Source of the DNA: Artemia franciscana
Lineage: Eukaryota; Arthropoda; Branchiopoda; Anostraca; Artemiidae
Direction: 5' to 3'
NCBI RefSeq assembly: GCF_032884065.1
Contig: NC_088873.1
Coordinates: forward strand, 33,452,227-33,516,226
Length of the DNA: 64,000 bases
A program made the translations under genes and the position numbers. Every line of letters begins with the position of its first letter. The stretch's first letter is position 1. Below, in pieces: positions 12,475 to 23,425 of the stretch. Below the pieces are notes generated by a model. That model worked only from the letters and a program-made list of their open reading frames with translations. It was not told the DNA's origin and made no database searches.

Positions 12475-12895
12475 CTGTTAAAAAATTTAGCGGGATGAAA
12501 CAATTATTCTGAATCTTAGCAAACTATGTCATTTTAAGCTAAATCCCAAGCCTTAACTTGCAACATTTCTTTGAACAAAAATAAGACGGATTTCACAAAA
12601 AACCTAACAAGTGTTTTCCAAATAGGAAAGACTTCAGCATTCTGGGTTTCTAAGGAAGTTACTTTTGATAATAATCAGAGCTAGGATAGTTCCATAATGC
12701 TGGATAATCATCAATAAAGCGCTGTATATAGAAGCCTTCTTAAACCTTATTGTTTTCAATAAAATGCTAAGACTTTAAATAGAACAATTAAAGAACAATT
12801 AAATAGAACAAAATGAGGCGGTAGAAACACGGTGAGATTTAAAAAAAAACGTTTCGTTTAACTAAGGTTTAATATTCAATATTTCTCTTTTTCAC

Positions 12896-13181
12896 TTTTG
12901 TTTTTAGTGAACACGGAGGAAGAAATTCAATTTTACGTTAGCAATTTACAATTATGTAAAGAAAAAACAATTGTGCTTTAGTTTATGACTTATATTTGCT
13001 ATTCCTCTTTTCAGGTTCTCTTTTAAGTCAGCATGAAGGAAGAAAATCTGATTTCAAGTAAGTAATTTTTTAATTATTTAAAGAAACAAACAATAGTGCT
13101 TAAGTTCGCGACTAAAATTTGATATTTCTCTTTTACAGATTCTCTTTTGAGTCAATATCGAGGAAGAAAAGTCAATTCCAA
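12896..13181 (+). repeat. Three tandem mini-exon-like units, period 119-124 bp
   Basis: Three units align from 12896, 13015 and 13139. Each has a pyrimidine tract, an AG or decayed AC, a 41-43 nt block (TTCTCTTTTAAGTCA...GGAAGAAA...TTCAA in unit 2) and an AT-rich spacer containing AAGAAACAAACAAT-like text. The blocks translate to related peptides, SLLSQHEGRKSDFK and SLLSQYRGRKVNSN, with a decayed relative ending HGGRNSIL. The spacers are also similar, so whole units were duplicated. Confidence 0.65.
13015..13057 (+). CDS. Possible 43-nt mini-exon (middle unit of the triplet)
   Basis: Of the three units only this one has both consensus sites: acceptor CTCTTTTCAG ending at 13014 and donor GTAAGTAA from 13058. 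The block carries 14 codons plus one base (SLLSQHEGRKSDFK read from its third base). Unit 1 has AC at the acceptor and a weak GTTAGC donor; unit 3 has a good ACAG acceptor but CT at the donor. It lies antisense within the presumed intron of the minus-strand gene. No flanking plus-strand exons were found, so this could equally be a chance splice-like motif in a duplicated repeat. Confidence 0.25.
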
Positions 13182-13231
13182 CTATGTAATTTATAAAGTC
13201 AAAATTTCGTGTGATAGTGAAAATTATCAGA

Positions 13232-13849
13232 ATAATGTTTCAAAAGATGTTACATGTTTAACAGGGGCGTAATTTACTATGGGCCAGGGGGGAGGGCAAC
13301 TGCCTCCTCCAGCCCTAAATTGCCCCATTCTCCCAGCTGAAATTTATTTTCTACTGATAATCTTGTAATAACTAAGATAAGCCTGGCAAATTCATGCATC
13401 CAGAGAAACATGTCAGTTTCCTTTAGTATATCCTTGCCTTTATTGAGATTTTCCAAAGCTTGGAAAAATGTCAAGTGTCACCCAATACCAGATGACACTG
13501 ATATCCTGATGACAACCACGTTAGCTACTTGTCCCACTACACTTCACCCGTTTGAGTTCAAAATTTAGTTTAGAATCAATACGTATGCAACATTAATGTT
13601 TTACGTATTGAGTTTAGAATCAATAAGTATGCAACATAATGTTTCAAAAGATATTACATGTTTAACAGGGGCGTAATTTGCTATGGACCGGGGCGGGGGC
13701 AACTGCCTCCTCCAGATCCCAGTTTACCCCCACTCCCATCTGAAATTTTATTTTCTACTAAAAATCTTGTAATAACTAAGATATGCCTGTATAATTCAAG
13801 CATCAAGAGAAATAGGTCAGTTTTCTTTAGTATATCCTTGCCTTTATGG
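13232..13849. repeat. Two direct copies of about 215 bp, 404 bp apart
   Basis: Copies at 13232-13447 and 13636-13849 share TAATGTTTCAAAAGAT, TTACATGTTTAACAGGGGCG, the CAACTGCCTCCTCCAG block and a CTTTAGTATATCCTTGCCTT end. The CAGGGGCGTAATTT motif resembles ends of non-autonomous DNA transposons, but I found no matching complement nearby. The interval between holds a small local duplication, AGTTTAGAATCAATA at 13566 and 13610. Confidence 0.75.
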
Positions 13850-14475
13850 TACTTTATGACTCATCTGTATTTTCTCACTGTCATTTTCACTGGATTTGGA
13901 AAAATTGCCTCCAACTTTATCCCCCACTTTCCCCTATGATTTTTACAAAATTACAACACTGATGATTAAGATTTAAAGAAAAACTTGGACCTCAGCTATC
14001 AGCGTTCTCATATTCAATTATTTTATTCTTCATGTTTTTATATCTTTTTCTAGAAATAGAAAAACGGGTTATTATATACATTGTCCCAAACTGCTTTATC
14101 TTTTGTCAACGAATCAATGGGTTTTAATACTCTGCGGCCAAAGTCTAGCGGCATTGTGTAGTTTTGAAGAGCCTATTTTGCAAAGTAATTGCTAGTTTGT
14201 TAAGGGCACCATTTTGTCGGTATTTTTTCAACCGCTGAAAAAAGGTCATAGCTGACCCCATGCCCAAATTTCTATTCCTCTTGGGGTTTATTTCAATTTC
14301 TTGTTCCACTGTCAATTAAAAAAAAAAAAAAAATGAATTAAAAAAAAAGAAAAAAAGCTTTCACATTAAATGCAACTACTATATTTCGTTATTTTTGTAA
14401 TTAACGTAAAATTAAACCAAGCCACCTTTAGATACTAACTATTTCGGGGTCATGAGGAACCAGTAAGCTCCATAC

Positions 14476-14654
14476 CTCGAAGTCCATATCCACCCCGTTG
14501 ATGTTACCATCCTCAACAGGTCTTATAACCCCAGCATGCAAAAGCATAGTGCAGAAATTAATAATGGGCTGTCGAACTTCCAGTTGCACAAGAGAATGTC
14601 TTTGATAATTTACTTCATCCAATTCACTCAACAACCAATTGACAAGAATTTGAC
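14476..14654 (-). CDS. Conserved-looking exon of an unidentified protein (first visible exon)
   Basis: Minus strand: acceptor TCATTTTAG, then 179 nt open, then donor GTATGG. The exon has two bases of a split codon followed by 59 complete codons. Text includes QILVNWLLSELDEVNYQRHS, LVQLEVRQPIINFCTMLLHA and GVIRPVEDGNINGVDMDFE: a balanced, globular composition quite unlike the repeat-derived frames around it. The frame extends past the acceptor only into hydrophobic intron text. I do not recognise the family. With the downstream coiled-coil exons it suggests a helical domain followed by a coiled coil, spread over more than 4.7 kb. Confidence 0.55.
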
Positions 14655-15168
14655 CTAAAATGATGATTAATATGAAACAAATTTTTAACAGTTTACACAT
14701 ATTGTCAAATAATTACCCTCTCAAAAGAGGGATCGATTTTTTTTTCAAGATTTTATTGTTTCGGAAAAAAACTGAATTCCATGATAGAATTTGAACTTGT
14801 AAATTTGAACATGCTATGCATAGAGGGGAAAGTTAATAATTTGTAATTTCAGATCCTGACTTGAAGAGCAGCCAACTTCAAATTCCATTTTCCGAGCCCC
14901 ATTTATTTAGTAATTACATACCACTTAAAATGCACACAGAAAAAGTTTACTTGACTAGTAAAACCCCGAGTTATTTTGGGGTTTTCCATAATTTTATTGC
15001 GTATCCGAAGGAATAAGCTGTTGGGAGGAGTATTAGAACAAGAGTTATAACTTATTTAGAATGACACATCTATTATAAATAAGATTAATATATTGAAATC
15101 TCGTTAGTTGTGGTGAAAAATATTGTAGCAAACATAGTGCATTATATTTTTTCACTTTAATGCAAATT
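14655..15168. other. No gene recognised
   Basis: AT-rich flank upstream (in minus-strand sense) of the 14476-14654 exon. No earlier exon could be defined. Confidence 0.35.
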
Positions 15169-16235
15169 GGAACATTATGTAATGGTCCCAACAGTGGATG
15201 CATCAGCGCCATCTATTTCAAAACATAAGTAATTGCAAGGTTTGAAGCATGGAAACATAATATGGTGTCTTTCGTGTTTCCATTCTAGGGATTTCCCCCC
15301 TATAATAGGGATTTTTGAGGTCTGTTAGGGGATACTTTTCTCATTTAGTGATTTTTGGATTTTTTAAATATCCTGGATGTTAAGGTATTTCTAGGTTTTT
15401 TCTAAATCTAGTGATTTTTCACGTTATTGCCCATAGATTTATTATTCGATCAAACAAATCACACAGGAAGCTAACTAAGAGAAAAAAAAGATAATAAGTG
15501 GTCCATTACGCCTCCCAATATGTGTTAAATTAGTATTCGTGCAAATATACCACCTTCGAAACTTCCGATTTCGCACTATCAGATATAGACCTCAGAGCGT
15601 TATCGTCAAGATCATAAGCAAACATAGTTAATTGCAAAATTGCAAATATGTTCTATATTTCCTATTTCACAAGCTTTTCTCAGGTCAATTTTTTTCTTTA
15701 TGTTTAGGATTTTTTTTTCTCAATAATCTACCACTGTTGGGAACATTATGTAATGGTCCCAACAGTGGATTTTCCATTCTACGTATTTCCCCCCTATAAT
15801 AGAGATTTTTGAGGTCTGTTAGGGGAAAACGTTTCATTTAGAGATTTGTAGATTTTTAGGGGTTTTTAAAATCTCTTGGACTTTTTAAAAAATCTCTAGT
15901 TTTTTTCTAAATCTAGTGATTTTTCACGATATTGCGCATAGATTCATTATTCAATCGAATAAATCATACAGGAAGCTAACTGATAGAAAACAAAAACAAG
16001 AAAATAAGTTGTCCATTACACCTACAGGTATGTGCCAAATTAGTATTTATGCCAATATAACGCCTTTGAAACTTCTGATTTCGCACTATATCAGATATAG
16101 ACCTCAAACCGTTGTCATCAAGATCATAGGCGAACCCAGTTAATCGCAAAATTGCAAACATTTTCTACATTTCCTATTTCACAGCATTTGCTCAAGTCGA
16201 TTTTTTTCTTCATGTTAAAGTTTTTTTTCTCTCAA
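15169..16235. repeat. Tandem pair of 500-570 bp units bounded by short TIRs
   Basis: Both units start with GGAACATTATGTAATGGTCC (15169 and 15740), share TTTCCCCCCTATAATAG and GGAAGCTAACT blocks, and end in a TTTTTTCTCTCAAT-like text. TCCCAACAGTGG near 15189 and its complement CCACTGTTGGGA at 15731 behave as 12-bp terminal inverted repeats flanked by ACATTATGTAATGG on both sides. Unit 1 carries about 75 bp (from GCATCAGCGCC) absent from unit 2. Overlapping reading frames on both strands are incidental. Confidence 0.8.
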
Positions 16236-16559
16236 TTATGTATCACTTCTTAATTAGATTTTTTTCTTAAAACCTTTGAAAGTGGGCTGGATATGAATAG
16301 ACCCTCTACATCTGCAAATAGATCAGAGACGGAGTTATTGAAAAAAAGAAGGTAGCTATACATTAAACATAATTTCCTGAATGAATTGATTATAGTTTGA
16401 TGACTGAAGTCGGTAGGGAGTAAGGGGGGTGGCCTACATCCTCTGGGAATTGTTTAATGGTTTTACTTCTAATTTCAAATCGGTACTCAATTAATTCTCC
16501 AAATTCTCTTGTTTGCAATTGAAATACCGAATAAGCACGACTAACTTCCTATTCTATAG

Positions 16560-16840
16560 AGGTTTCAAGCTCTTATCTGCAAAAATTCTGAACTTTTAAT
16601 GTTTTGCCATAAGAAAAAAAAAACGAAAGTGTTTTTTTCCCAGGGAAGGTTGTACTGAGCCAATAGTTTTAAAACATCAGGAGAGGGCCCATTCGAACGG
16701 AAATAAAAATTCCTTGTGTCCTTTTTTATGTGATCAAAAGAATTGGAGGGCAACCAGCCCCACTCACACGTCCTTTTTTCTCCAAAATCGTTCGATCAAA
16801 TTTTTGAGATATACATTTGTTACCTTAACTAATGCCAACT
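16560..16840 (+). repeat. Composite repeat, strongly diverged fragment
   Basis: It follows the first half of the 27.2 kb copy: a GAGGTTTCAAGCTCTTATCT block, a poly-T/CCCAGGG block, CATTCGAACGGAAAT, AATTGGAGGGCAACCAG and a TCAAAATCGTTCGATCAAAT block. Similarity is clear but much lower than between copies B and C. Confidence 0.65.
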
Positions 16841-17959
16841 TCAGTAGATTTTTAAGCAATATCAAGGTTTTTTTTCCCCAGATTGAATAAATAGGAGCCA
16901 AGTAACAAGCTCATTTTCTTGGACCTAAATCACTAAAAAATCTCCATTGGGCCTATGTTATGTTTCTTTCTTGAGAATAGGCCTACTAAATGATACCACT
17001 TATAGTACCCAAAATAATAAACAGTTCAAAACAGAGGATTGACCAGGACTAGTATTCATTTGCAAAGAAGTGAAAATAAAACCTTTAATCTTCCCATAAA
17101 TAAATCTTAATGATATTAATTCCTGCATAAACATACACTGAAATAAATTGCTGGAGATTAAACCTGATTATAAATAGGTCATAAAATGCTGTCTCTTCCC
17201 GCCCTGTCAATAAGATAATAATCTTTTCAACTCAAATTTCTTGTAATTTTAACCATAGAATCATCTTTAAAATTATGGCGATCCGATTAGATGACAGCTA
17301 GCTTTTCATGAAGACATTTGTTTCGATCACAGAAAAAATGTATGCAATACAGGCATCCAACTGAAACAATCTTTTGGTACCAATCAATTTGGCGTTTCTG
17401 CTTATTTATCCTCAGTTTCTCAGGCTTTTAGCACACAGTAAGGTCATCATTTATGGGCAAAAGGCACCCGGACACCCAACCTTTTTTTAACATTGGAAGA
17501 CAGGTTACTCAAAACTCTGTATAATGCACTTTTGTCTGGGGTTTCAGAACAGACACAATTATTTAATGACCAGTTTTCAAGAAGATTTTAAACAACATAT
17601 CACAAGACACTGTTTGTTTTAACTTGGTAGTACTTTCTTAAGTAAGTTTGTGACATCCCTTGGTATATTTATGTCTAAAATAACACTTGAGTTCCCACTG
17701 CTGCAACTTCACTCAAAAACGGTGATTCTGAGTGATCTGCCGAATTTTTTCCATTTTCACTGCAAGTTTGTGCATCAAAACAGTTCAACAGCAGCGTTGA
17801 AATATTTTTAGTGTGCACATCCATTATTCTGAATTGATAGGTTTGTAGAGCTGTAAATTGCAGTTAACTACTATTAACAAGGCCAACTCGTCTTTAATTC
17901 TTCACAGAGCCTACAAGGAGGAAATCCTTAGATTGCTCCAAGCTACAATTTAAGGTAAG
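16841..17959. other. No gene recognised
   Basis: AT-rich DNA between repeat fragments. No supported frame. Confidence 0.35.
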
Positions 17960-18600
17960 GTAATTTAAGTAAATTAGCAACTTAGTCTTCTTAACATTAA
18001 TTTTCAAACCTATCCTAGCACCCTGGACTCACAAAACCTCTAAAAGTTTATTCATTTTGCTCAAAATTTCATCTAAGATGCTTAAATCATAAGCTTAATC
18101 CAAATCTAGGAAAGCTTTCCTTCCCATTCGATTCTGTGCTCTCCCATTGCCTTCCCTGTACTACTTGAGATATAGCCCATCCAAATGATCCACATAAAGG
18201 GGATTGAACACAACCCTGTTCAACTCCTGATTTAATACAAAACCAGCTGCTAACCTCATTTCCTACCTTAACCACAGCAGGGTTAATCTTGCACATGGCA
18301 CTAATCACTTTAATGTATTTGTCTGGTATACTATACAAGGATCAGACCTTTGCTAAGGCTCTTCTATCAACAGAATAAAAAACTTGCTCATTACCTATAA
18401 AACTGAGGTCAAAAGGTGATTGATAACTCAGGCACTTCTCAGTTACAACTCTAAGAGTGAAAATTTGGTCAACACATCATCTACCCTTTCTAAAACCTCA
18501 CTATTCTTTTCTTATCACTTTGTCTACAGCATCTCTAAGCCTAAAAAGTATGATATTACTAAGTAATTTGCTACCTACAGAGAACAGGCTAATGCCTTGC
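17960..18600 (-). pseudogene. Decayed non-LTR retrotransposon reverse transcriptase (RTE-like)
   Basis: Minus strand, reading across stops and shifts. In order: KLLSNIILFRLRDAVDKVI, CVDQIFTLRVVTEKCLSYQ, IPDKYIKVISAMCKINPAV, VKVGNEVSSWFCIKSGVEQG, the core motif region now reading AFLDLD-stop-AYDLSILDEI (normally Y-x-D-D), then SKMNKLLEVL and GLKINVKKTKLL. This is the RT fingers/palm of a LINE that copies its own RNA at a nicked target. Damage includes a stop immediately before the catalytic motif and loss of one of the paired aspartates (AYDLS). A second relative with the following C-terminal part lies at 57480-58270. Clade assignment is tentative. Confidence 0.85.
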
Positions 18601-19760
18601 TAATTAACACATATTTTCTCATTATATGTTATGCTCTATATATATCTTATATCATTTATACATTGCATAGCAAAAAAAGAGAAGAAAAGAGAGAGAGAGA
18701 GAGCAAAAATGTATTAATTGTGGGGATGTTGAAGGCAAAAAAAAAATAAAGAGTTGTTTTGTTTATATAATGATTATATATTGAATTGGCTCTTTATCTG
18801 TGTTTTTTACTCAAAGCCTCAGTAACTTCATTCATTTCTTAAGTTTGAAAAAGCAACATCAAAGGCTAGGATTTCTCAGGGGCACTACCTGGGATTTGCA
18901 CTTCACTGATAAATATTAACACAACCAATAGCAAAAAAATATATTTCTTGTGGAAGTGCAGATACATGAGCACAAGGACTATTGCTCACACCCACTTTGC
19001 CTGTAATTCCACCCCCCTTCCCTAATCAGGGACTCCCCAAATTCATAAAAGAAAAACTAACTAGGTTTTCTTCAAAATTAGCCCAAGAATGAACATTAAC
19101 GATAAATAATGATTTGTATTTTGAGTTAGGACTCCTGCATTTTCAGTAAGATCTGTTTTTTTTTTTTTTTTGGGGGGGGGGTGAATTTGAGAAATCCCTA
19201 AATTTTTACAGGAAACAAATATTTAATGATTGAGGCTTAGCTTCTCTATGAGGAATTATTCTATTGACTCCTCTACCCGCCTGTGTCTGGTTATATTTCA
19301 GGTTAAAATCTTTATTTCCTTATGTATCCAAGAAAGGTGTAAAATAAAACTTTTATGCTTTGTAAGAAGACATTTAATTTTATCATCTAAGAATTTTTCC
19401 CCTTTATCAAACATAAGTTTATATTAGAAATGGTAGAGCTGCAATGCCATCTCCCTGTATTCCAAATCTGATTCCAAAATCTTTTGAATGAAATATATAA
19501 GAACAAGAACTAGGCTACTCTCATGGTAAATAGCAACATCAAAACCTGTAATGGGTGGACATTTTTTTCTGTTAAATGGGATTAACTCCTATATAGCCAT
19601 AAGGCTTGGGCACTTAGAACACCTCTAATATTTGTTTCCAATATGAGCAAAACATTAATTTTGTTTCTTTTCAGGTATCAAGAGGCTTTATACATGAAGG
19701 AGGAGAGGATTTTTCTCCCATAGTCCCAGTGATGAGATTCTACTCAAATAACAGGAATTG
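18601..19760. other. No gene recognised; short (GA)n at 18689-18703
   Basis: AT-rich, with a poly-T/poly-G run at 19157-19182. The segment just before 19761 (AATAACAGGAATTG) matches 21366-21379 and is the insertion site of the next element. Confidence 0.4.
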
Positions 19761-20155
19761 TGGTAAATATATGACTATCCATATTATTGACTTACCAATA
19801 AAGTGAACATGCCACTCAATACCTTTTTTTATGCTCTTTACAAATGAAATAATCATATCTATTGCAAAATTCATATTTAAGCACTTTTGAGCTCTTAAAA
19901 ATGATGAATTTTCAATGAAGTATGACTTATCAGTTGTTTTCCAACAAAATTATACTACATTTTCTCAGTGCCAAATTTATTTATAATAAGGTTAGTTTAG
20001 GTTATGTTGGGTTAGGTTAGAATAGGTCAGAAAGTTCTTAAATTAGAATTTGTGATTGAAGCAATTATTATATTTGTAAAGAGTATAAAAAAGGCATCAA
20101 GTGGTATTTTCACTTTATTGGTAAGTCAATAATATGGACAGTCATATATTTACCA
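19761..20155. mobile_element. Foldback element FB1 (395 bp, about 75 bp TIRs)
   Basis: The left end TGGTAAATATATGACTATCC is complemented by GGACAGTCATATATTTACCA at the right end. Pairing runs inward through TTGACTTACCAATAAAGTGA and ATGCTCTTTACAAATGAAAT. No ORF. Comparison with a similar sequence lacking it (21366 onward, ACAGGAATTG-CATTTTCAGAAC) shows clean insertion: left flank AGGAATTG, right flank AGAAATGC, compatible with a decayed 7-8 bp target duplication. Confidence 0.85.
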
Positions 20156-21015
20156 GAAATGCTTTTCCATAACTAAAACTAGAGAAAAAAAAACTGATAC
20201 CCTAAATTGATTATTCTGGTACAACATTGTTTTATTAAAAATTCAATAGGTATAGGCTAGACCTGTCAAGTAGGCAAATTTCTAAGACTTAGAAATCAGA
20301 AGAGGGTTAACCTAGAAACTTGGCAATATATTTCCAAAGTATGGTTTTGGCCCTGGATTCATTAGGTTACAAAATTTTGCTCAATGGATTAGGGGCCAAC
20401 TGATTTCTTACCTTATCACTTGTTTTCTTAACATGCTTCCTTCTCTAATTTGAAAATTAGGCCTATGAAGCATGAATTGTTTTCTTAACATGATTCCTTC
20501 TTAACAACAATGATTCTAGGCTTAGCCCAGGCTACCAAAAAGGCTAGACTGTGACTTTAAATGATTTCAACAAATGGATTATAATCAAAGAAATATTTTA
20601 ATCTGAATAAGAGAATCCAAGCATACAATGGAGAATGAAATCAAAGCTTAAGAGTAGCCTATATTTTTTCAGTTTTTATATGGGCTTATTTTTTGGATTA
20701 AAGCTAGGCTACATAGGACCATGAGGGGGGACCTATGCATAGAAAAATGTGAAAAATGGAAAAACCTCGTACCCTTATCAGTTATGGAATCTTGTAGGCT
20801 AAATAGCTTATCAGCCAAAACCTATTCACTGACTACTGTCAAAAGGGCCTATATCAAAAAACAATCTGCAAGTAATTCAAGGCTTACTGTAATCTGAGTA
20901 GCAATAAAGTTTCTTGTAACAATTGGAAGAAAAAATTACATCAATTTCAGTCCATAATCAAACTGGTTGACAAAATGTTTCTTCAATGCTTAAAGAAAGT
21001 TTGATACTCATATTG
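20156..21015. other. Diverged FB2-related flank, no gene
   Basis: Blocks such as AATAGGTATAGGCTAGACCTG and GTCAAGTAGGCAAATTTC resemble 21440-21480 and 22040-22070, so this is old copy material of the FB2 family. No coding signal. Confidence 0.5.
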
Positions 21016-21632
21016 GTAAAATTCTAGTTAATTGACTTCTTGCTATCTCAGAAAGAGTTTAGGTTAGGAAAACGAAACTTTCAGGGATGAATCTAAAGAC
21101 TAAAGTATGTCCCAGGAAGGTATTTTGAAGCAACTACCTCTACTCCTTCTCCCTCTAGAGGGTCCTGACCTTTGATGACCTTTAAAAATATGTGTGTTAT
21201 AAAAGTGAAACCTTGCAAAATAGATCTTCTGCTTAATTAAAGTACAACAAAATTGTTTTCAGCTTCATAACTTTGCTTAATTTCATTTTACAAGGTTTTA
21301 CAGATATACAAATATATTTCCTAAATTTGGAAAAAAAACATTGATATGGCTCAAAATTCTACTAAAATAACAGGAATTGCATTTTCAGAACTAAAGGCAG
21401 AGAAAAAGCAACTTATTCTTAGAGAAAAAGTTATTTCATCAAAATTTCAACAGGTATAGACCTGTCATGTAGGCAAATTTCAGGGCCCTCTAGAGGGAAA
21501 AGGAGTGGATGTGGGTATTTTAAAATACCTTCCCGGGACATACTTTAGCCTGTAGACCCATCCCTGAAAGTTTCATTTCCCTAACCTAAACCCTTTCCGA
21601 GATAGCAAGAAGTCAATTAACTAGAATTTTAC
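21016..21632. mobile_element. Foldback element FB2 (617 bp)
   Basis: GTAAAATTCTAGTTAATTGA at 21016 is complemented by TCAATTAACTAGAATTTTAC ending at 21632. Arms include the TTGCTATCTC, GGTTAGG, ACTTTCAGGGATG and CTAAAGTATGTCCC blocks. Central sequence differs. Copies or part copies lie at 24740-25030, 35706-36360 and, badly decayed, 22020-22225. No ORF. Confidence 0.85.
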
Positions 21633-21649
21633 TGAACATTAAGATAAAA

Positions 21650-21852
21650 TGTTGTTTTGTCAAAATTTCAATAGGTATTGACCTGTCATGTAGGCAAATT
21701 TCAATGCCCTCTAGAGGGAGAAGGATTGGAAGTGGATACTTTAGAGTTCCTTCCCAGGACATACTTTAGCCTATAGACCTGTCCCTGAAAGTTTCATTTT
21801 CCTAACCTAACCTCTTTCCAAGATAGCAAGAAGTCACTCAACTAGAATTTTA
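21650..21852 (-). repeat. Extra FB2 right arm in tandem
   Basis: It repeats 21430-21632 in the same orientation: TCAAAATTTCAATAGGTATT, CCTGTCATGTAGGCAAATTT, CTCTAGAGGGAGAAGG and an end CAACTAGAATTTTACT. The element therefore has one left arm and two consecutive right arms. Confidence 0.8.
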
Positions 21853-22779
21853 CTCAATGTAATGATTTATAGTATAGTAATTAATTATGAATGTTTGCTT
21901 GCACTTTGTTGTAGGCTATGTTGCTGCATGTGCTATGCTTGCCTATACATAATGTCTTTTTCTTGAAGGCACCTGGGTTAAATAAATTGCCTATATATTG
22001 ACCATTACACGTGATATTTATTTTTTAAAGTAGCCAAACCTGTCAAGTAGCCAAACTCCTAGGCAAAGACTTAGAAACCAGAAGAATGTTGGCATAGCCT
22101 AGTAACTTCACAACACATTTCAAGGGTATATTTTTGACCCTAGATTCATTTCTGATAGTTTTTTCCTACCCTAAGCCCTTTCCGAGACACCAAAAAGCAG
22201 CTCATCTATAATTTTACTGATTGATTTAGTCAAGGTCAGCCTAGCCAACTTTTTTCATCTAACTCCTGCAAAGCAGTAGCCTAGGAAAGTCACTAGCCTA
22301 AAGATATAGGAAATCAGACAAAACTTACATAAGACGCTAGTTTCTTTTGAATCAGATTACCAATGAATATTTTAGAACTTAAACAATGCTTTCCATGCAA
22401 AATACCAGCATTTTAAGAATCTGATTGTGAAAATGATGGTTAAAATGTTTATATTAGACAGCGTAGTTTTGCTATTTCAAAACCTGGGCGATAAATTAAT
22501 GGATAATCAGATCTTGCTCCAATAAATAAAAACTGTTTAATTACAAAAGTCATGTTAGATTTAAGGATAGGAAAACTCCAACTTTTTCGAGGTGCAATAT
22601 TTTCTTTCAAATGACTGCCCAGATGTAGTACCCGTTAATGAGTGAGCTTTTCAGGATAATATCTGGAATAAAATAAGCTATGTGCAATAAAACATAATGT
22701 GTATTTTCCTGTACTAAACCCGTGGGGATGAAAATAATTCTAAACATGATTCTAAAACATGGTCACTTAAGATACCACA
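21853..22779. other. Decayed FB2 remnant and AT-rich DNA
   Basis: 22020-22225 retains FB2 arm blocks (GTCAAGTAGCCAAACTCCTA, CCCTTTCCGAGACACCAAAA). The rest shows nothing. Confidence 0.45.
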
Positions 22780-23425
22780 TACAAATTTTTATTGATGGTT
22801 CCAAGACGGAAAGGGGTGCTGGCAGTTGAGTGATGGTTCCCAGTATGTCAGTTTCATGTAGCCTGTCTATTGTTTCAATTAAGATGATGGCTATGTATAA
22901 GGCATTGGACTTTATTAAGTCACATGGATATGCTCGGATTTGGATGATACCGCTCTGACTCAGCATCAGCCCTTAAGTATCTGACGAATGAGCGTGAACC
23001 TAGTAGTGAGATAGTTTGTAATGTCCACCAAATAGTTCGGTCATTAGAGCATTTGGGAAATAATATACTTCTGAATTTGGGTCCCAGCACATGTGTAAAT
23101 TGTTGGAAATAAACCTAGTGGCATAATAGCAAAGTGTGAAATTTTAAATAGTCACAGTATATGTGTAGAACCCACTCAAAATGAACATTTTGCATGCATT
23201 TATAACGTGTTATGTGATAGAGAGGCCAATAAATTTATTAGAAATCGCATAAATCCAATTTTAGAACTTTATGGCTATAAGGCACCATCTGATGAACTTG
23301 TACATGATATTAGATCTATTGCTGTACTTAGATTGAGGACAGGTCATGCCAAAACCCGTTCAGTTTTACATAAATGCGGGAGAGTTAGATCGCCCTTTTG
23401 TATCCTCTTCTAAAACTTGAGTTTA
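22780..23425 (+). pseudogene. LINE C-terminal RNase H and zinc-region relic
   Basis: Across frames the plus strand reads IFIDGSKTERGAGS (RNase HI first motif, DGSKT), then SDSASALKYLTNEREPSS, EIVCNVHQIVRSLEHLGNNI, LL-LGPSTCVNCW (equivalent of the WVPAHVGI segment), then CDREANKFIRNRINPILEL, DIRSIAVLRLRTGHAKTRS and VLHKCGRVRSPFC. This order (RNase H, then the arginine-rich LRTGH segment, then CP-like zinc residues) is the 3' part of an ORF2 from I/R1-type non-LTR retrotransposons. Several frameshifts and stops make it non-functional. The RT portion is not found upstream, consistent with 5' truncation. Confidence 0.8.

Noticed and set aside
14140-14240. Possible missing exon on the minus strand (acceptor CCTTTTTTCAG, then RLKKYRQNGALNKLAI)
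   Set aside because: The only usable donor gives phase 1, which does not fit the required phase 2 into the 12386-12474 exon.
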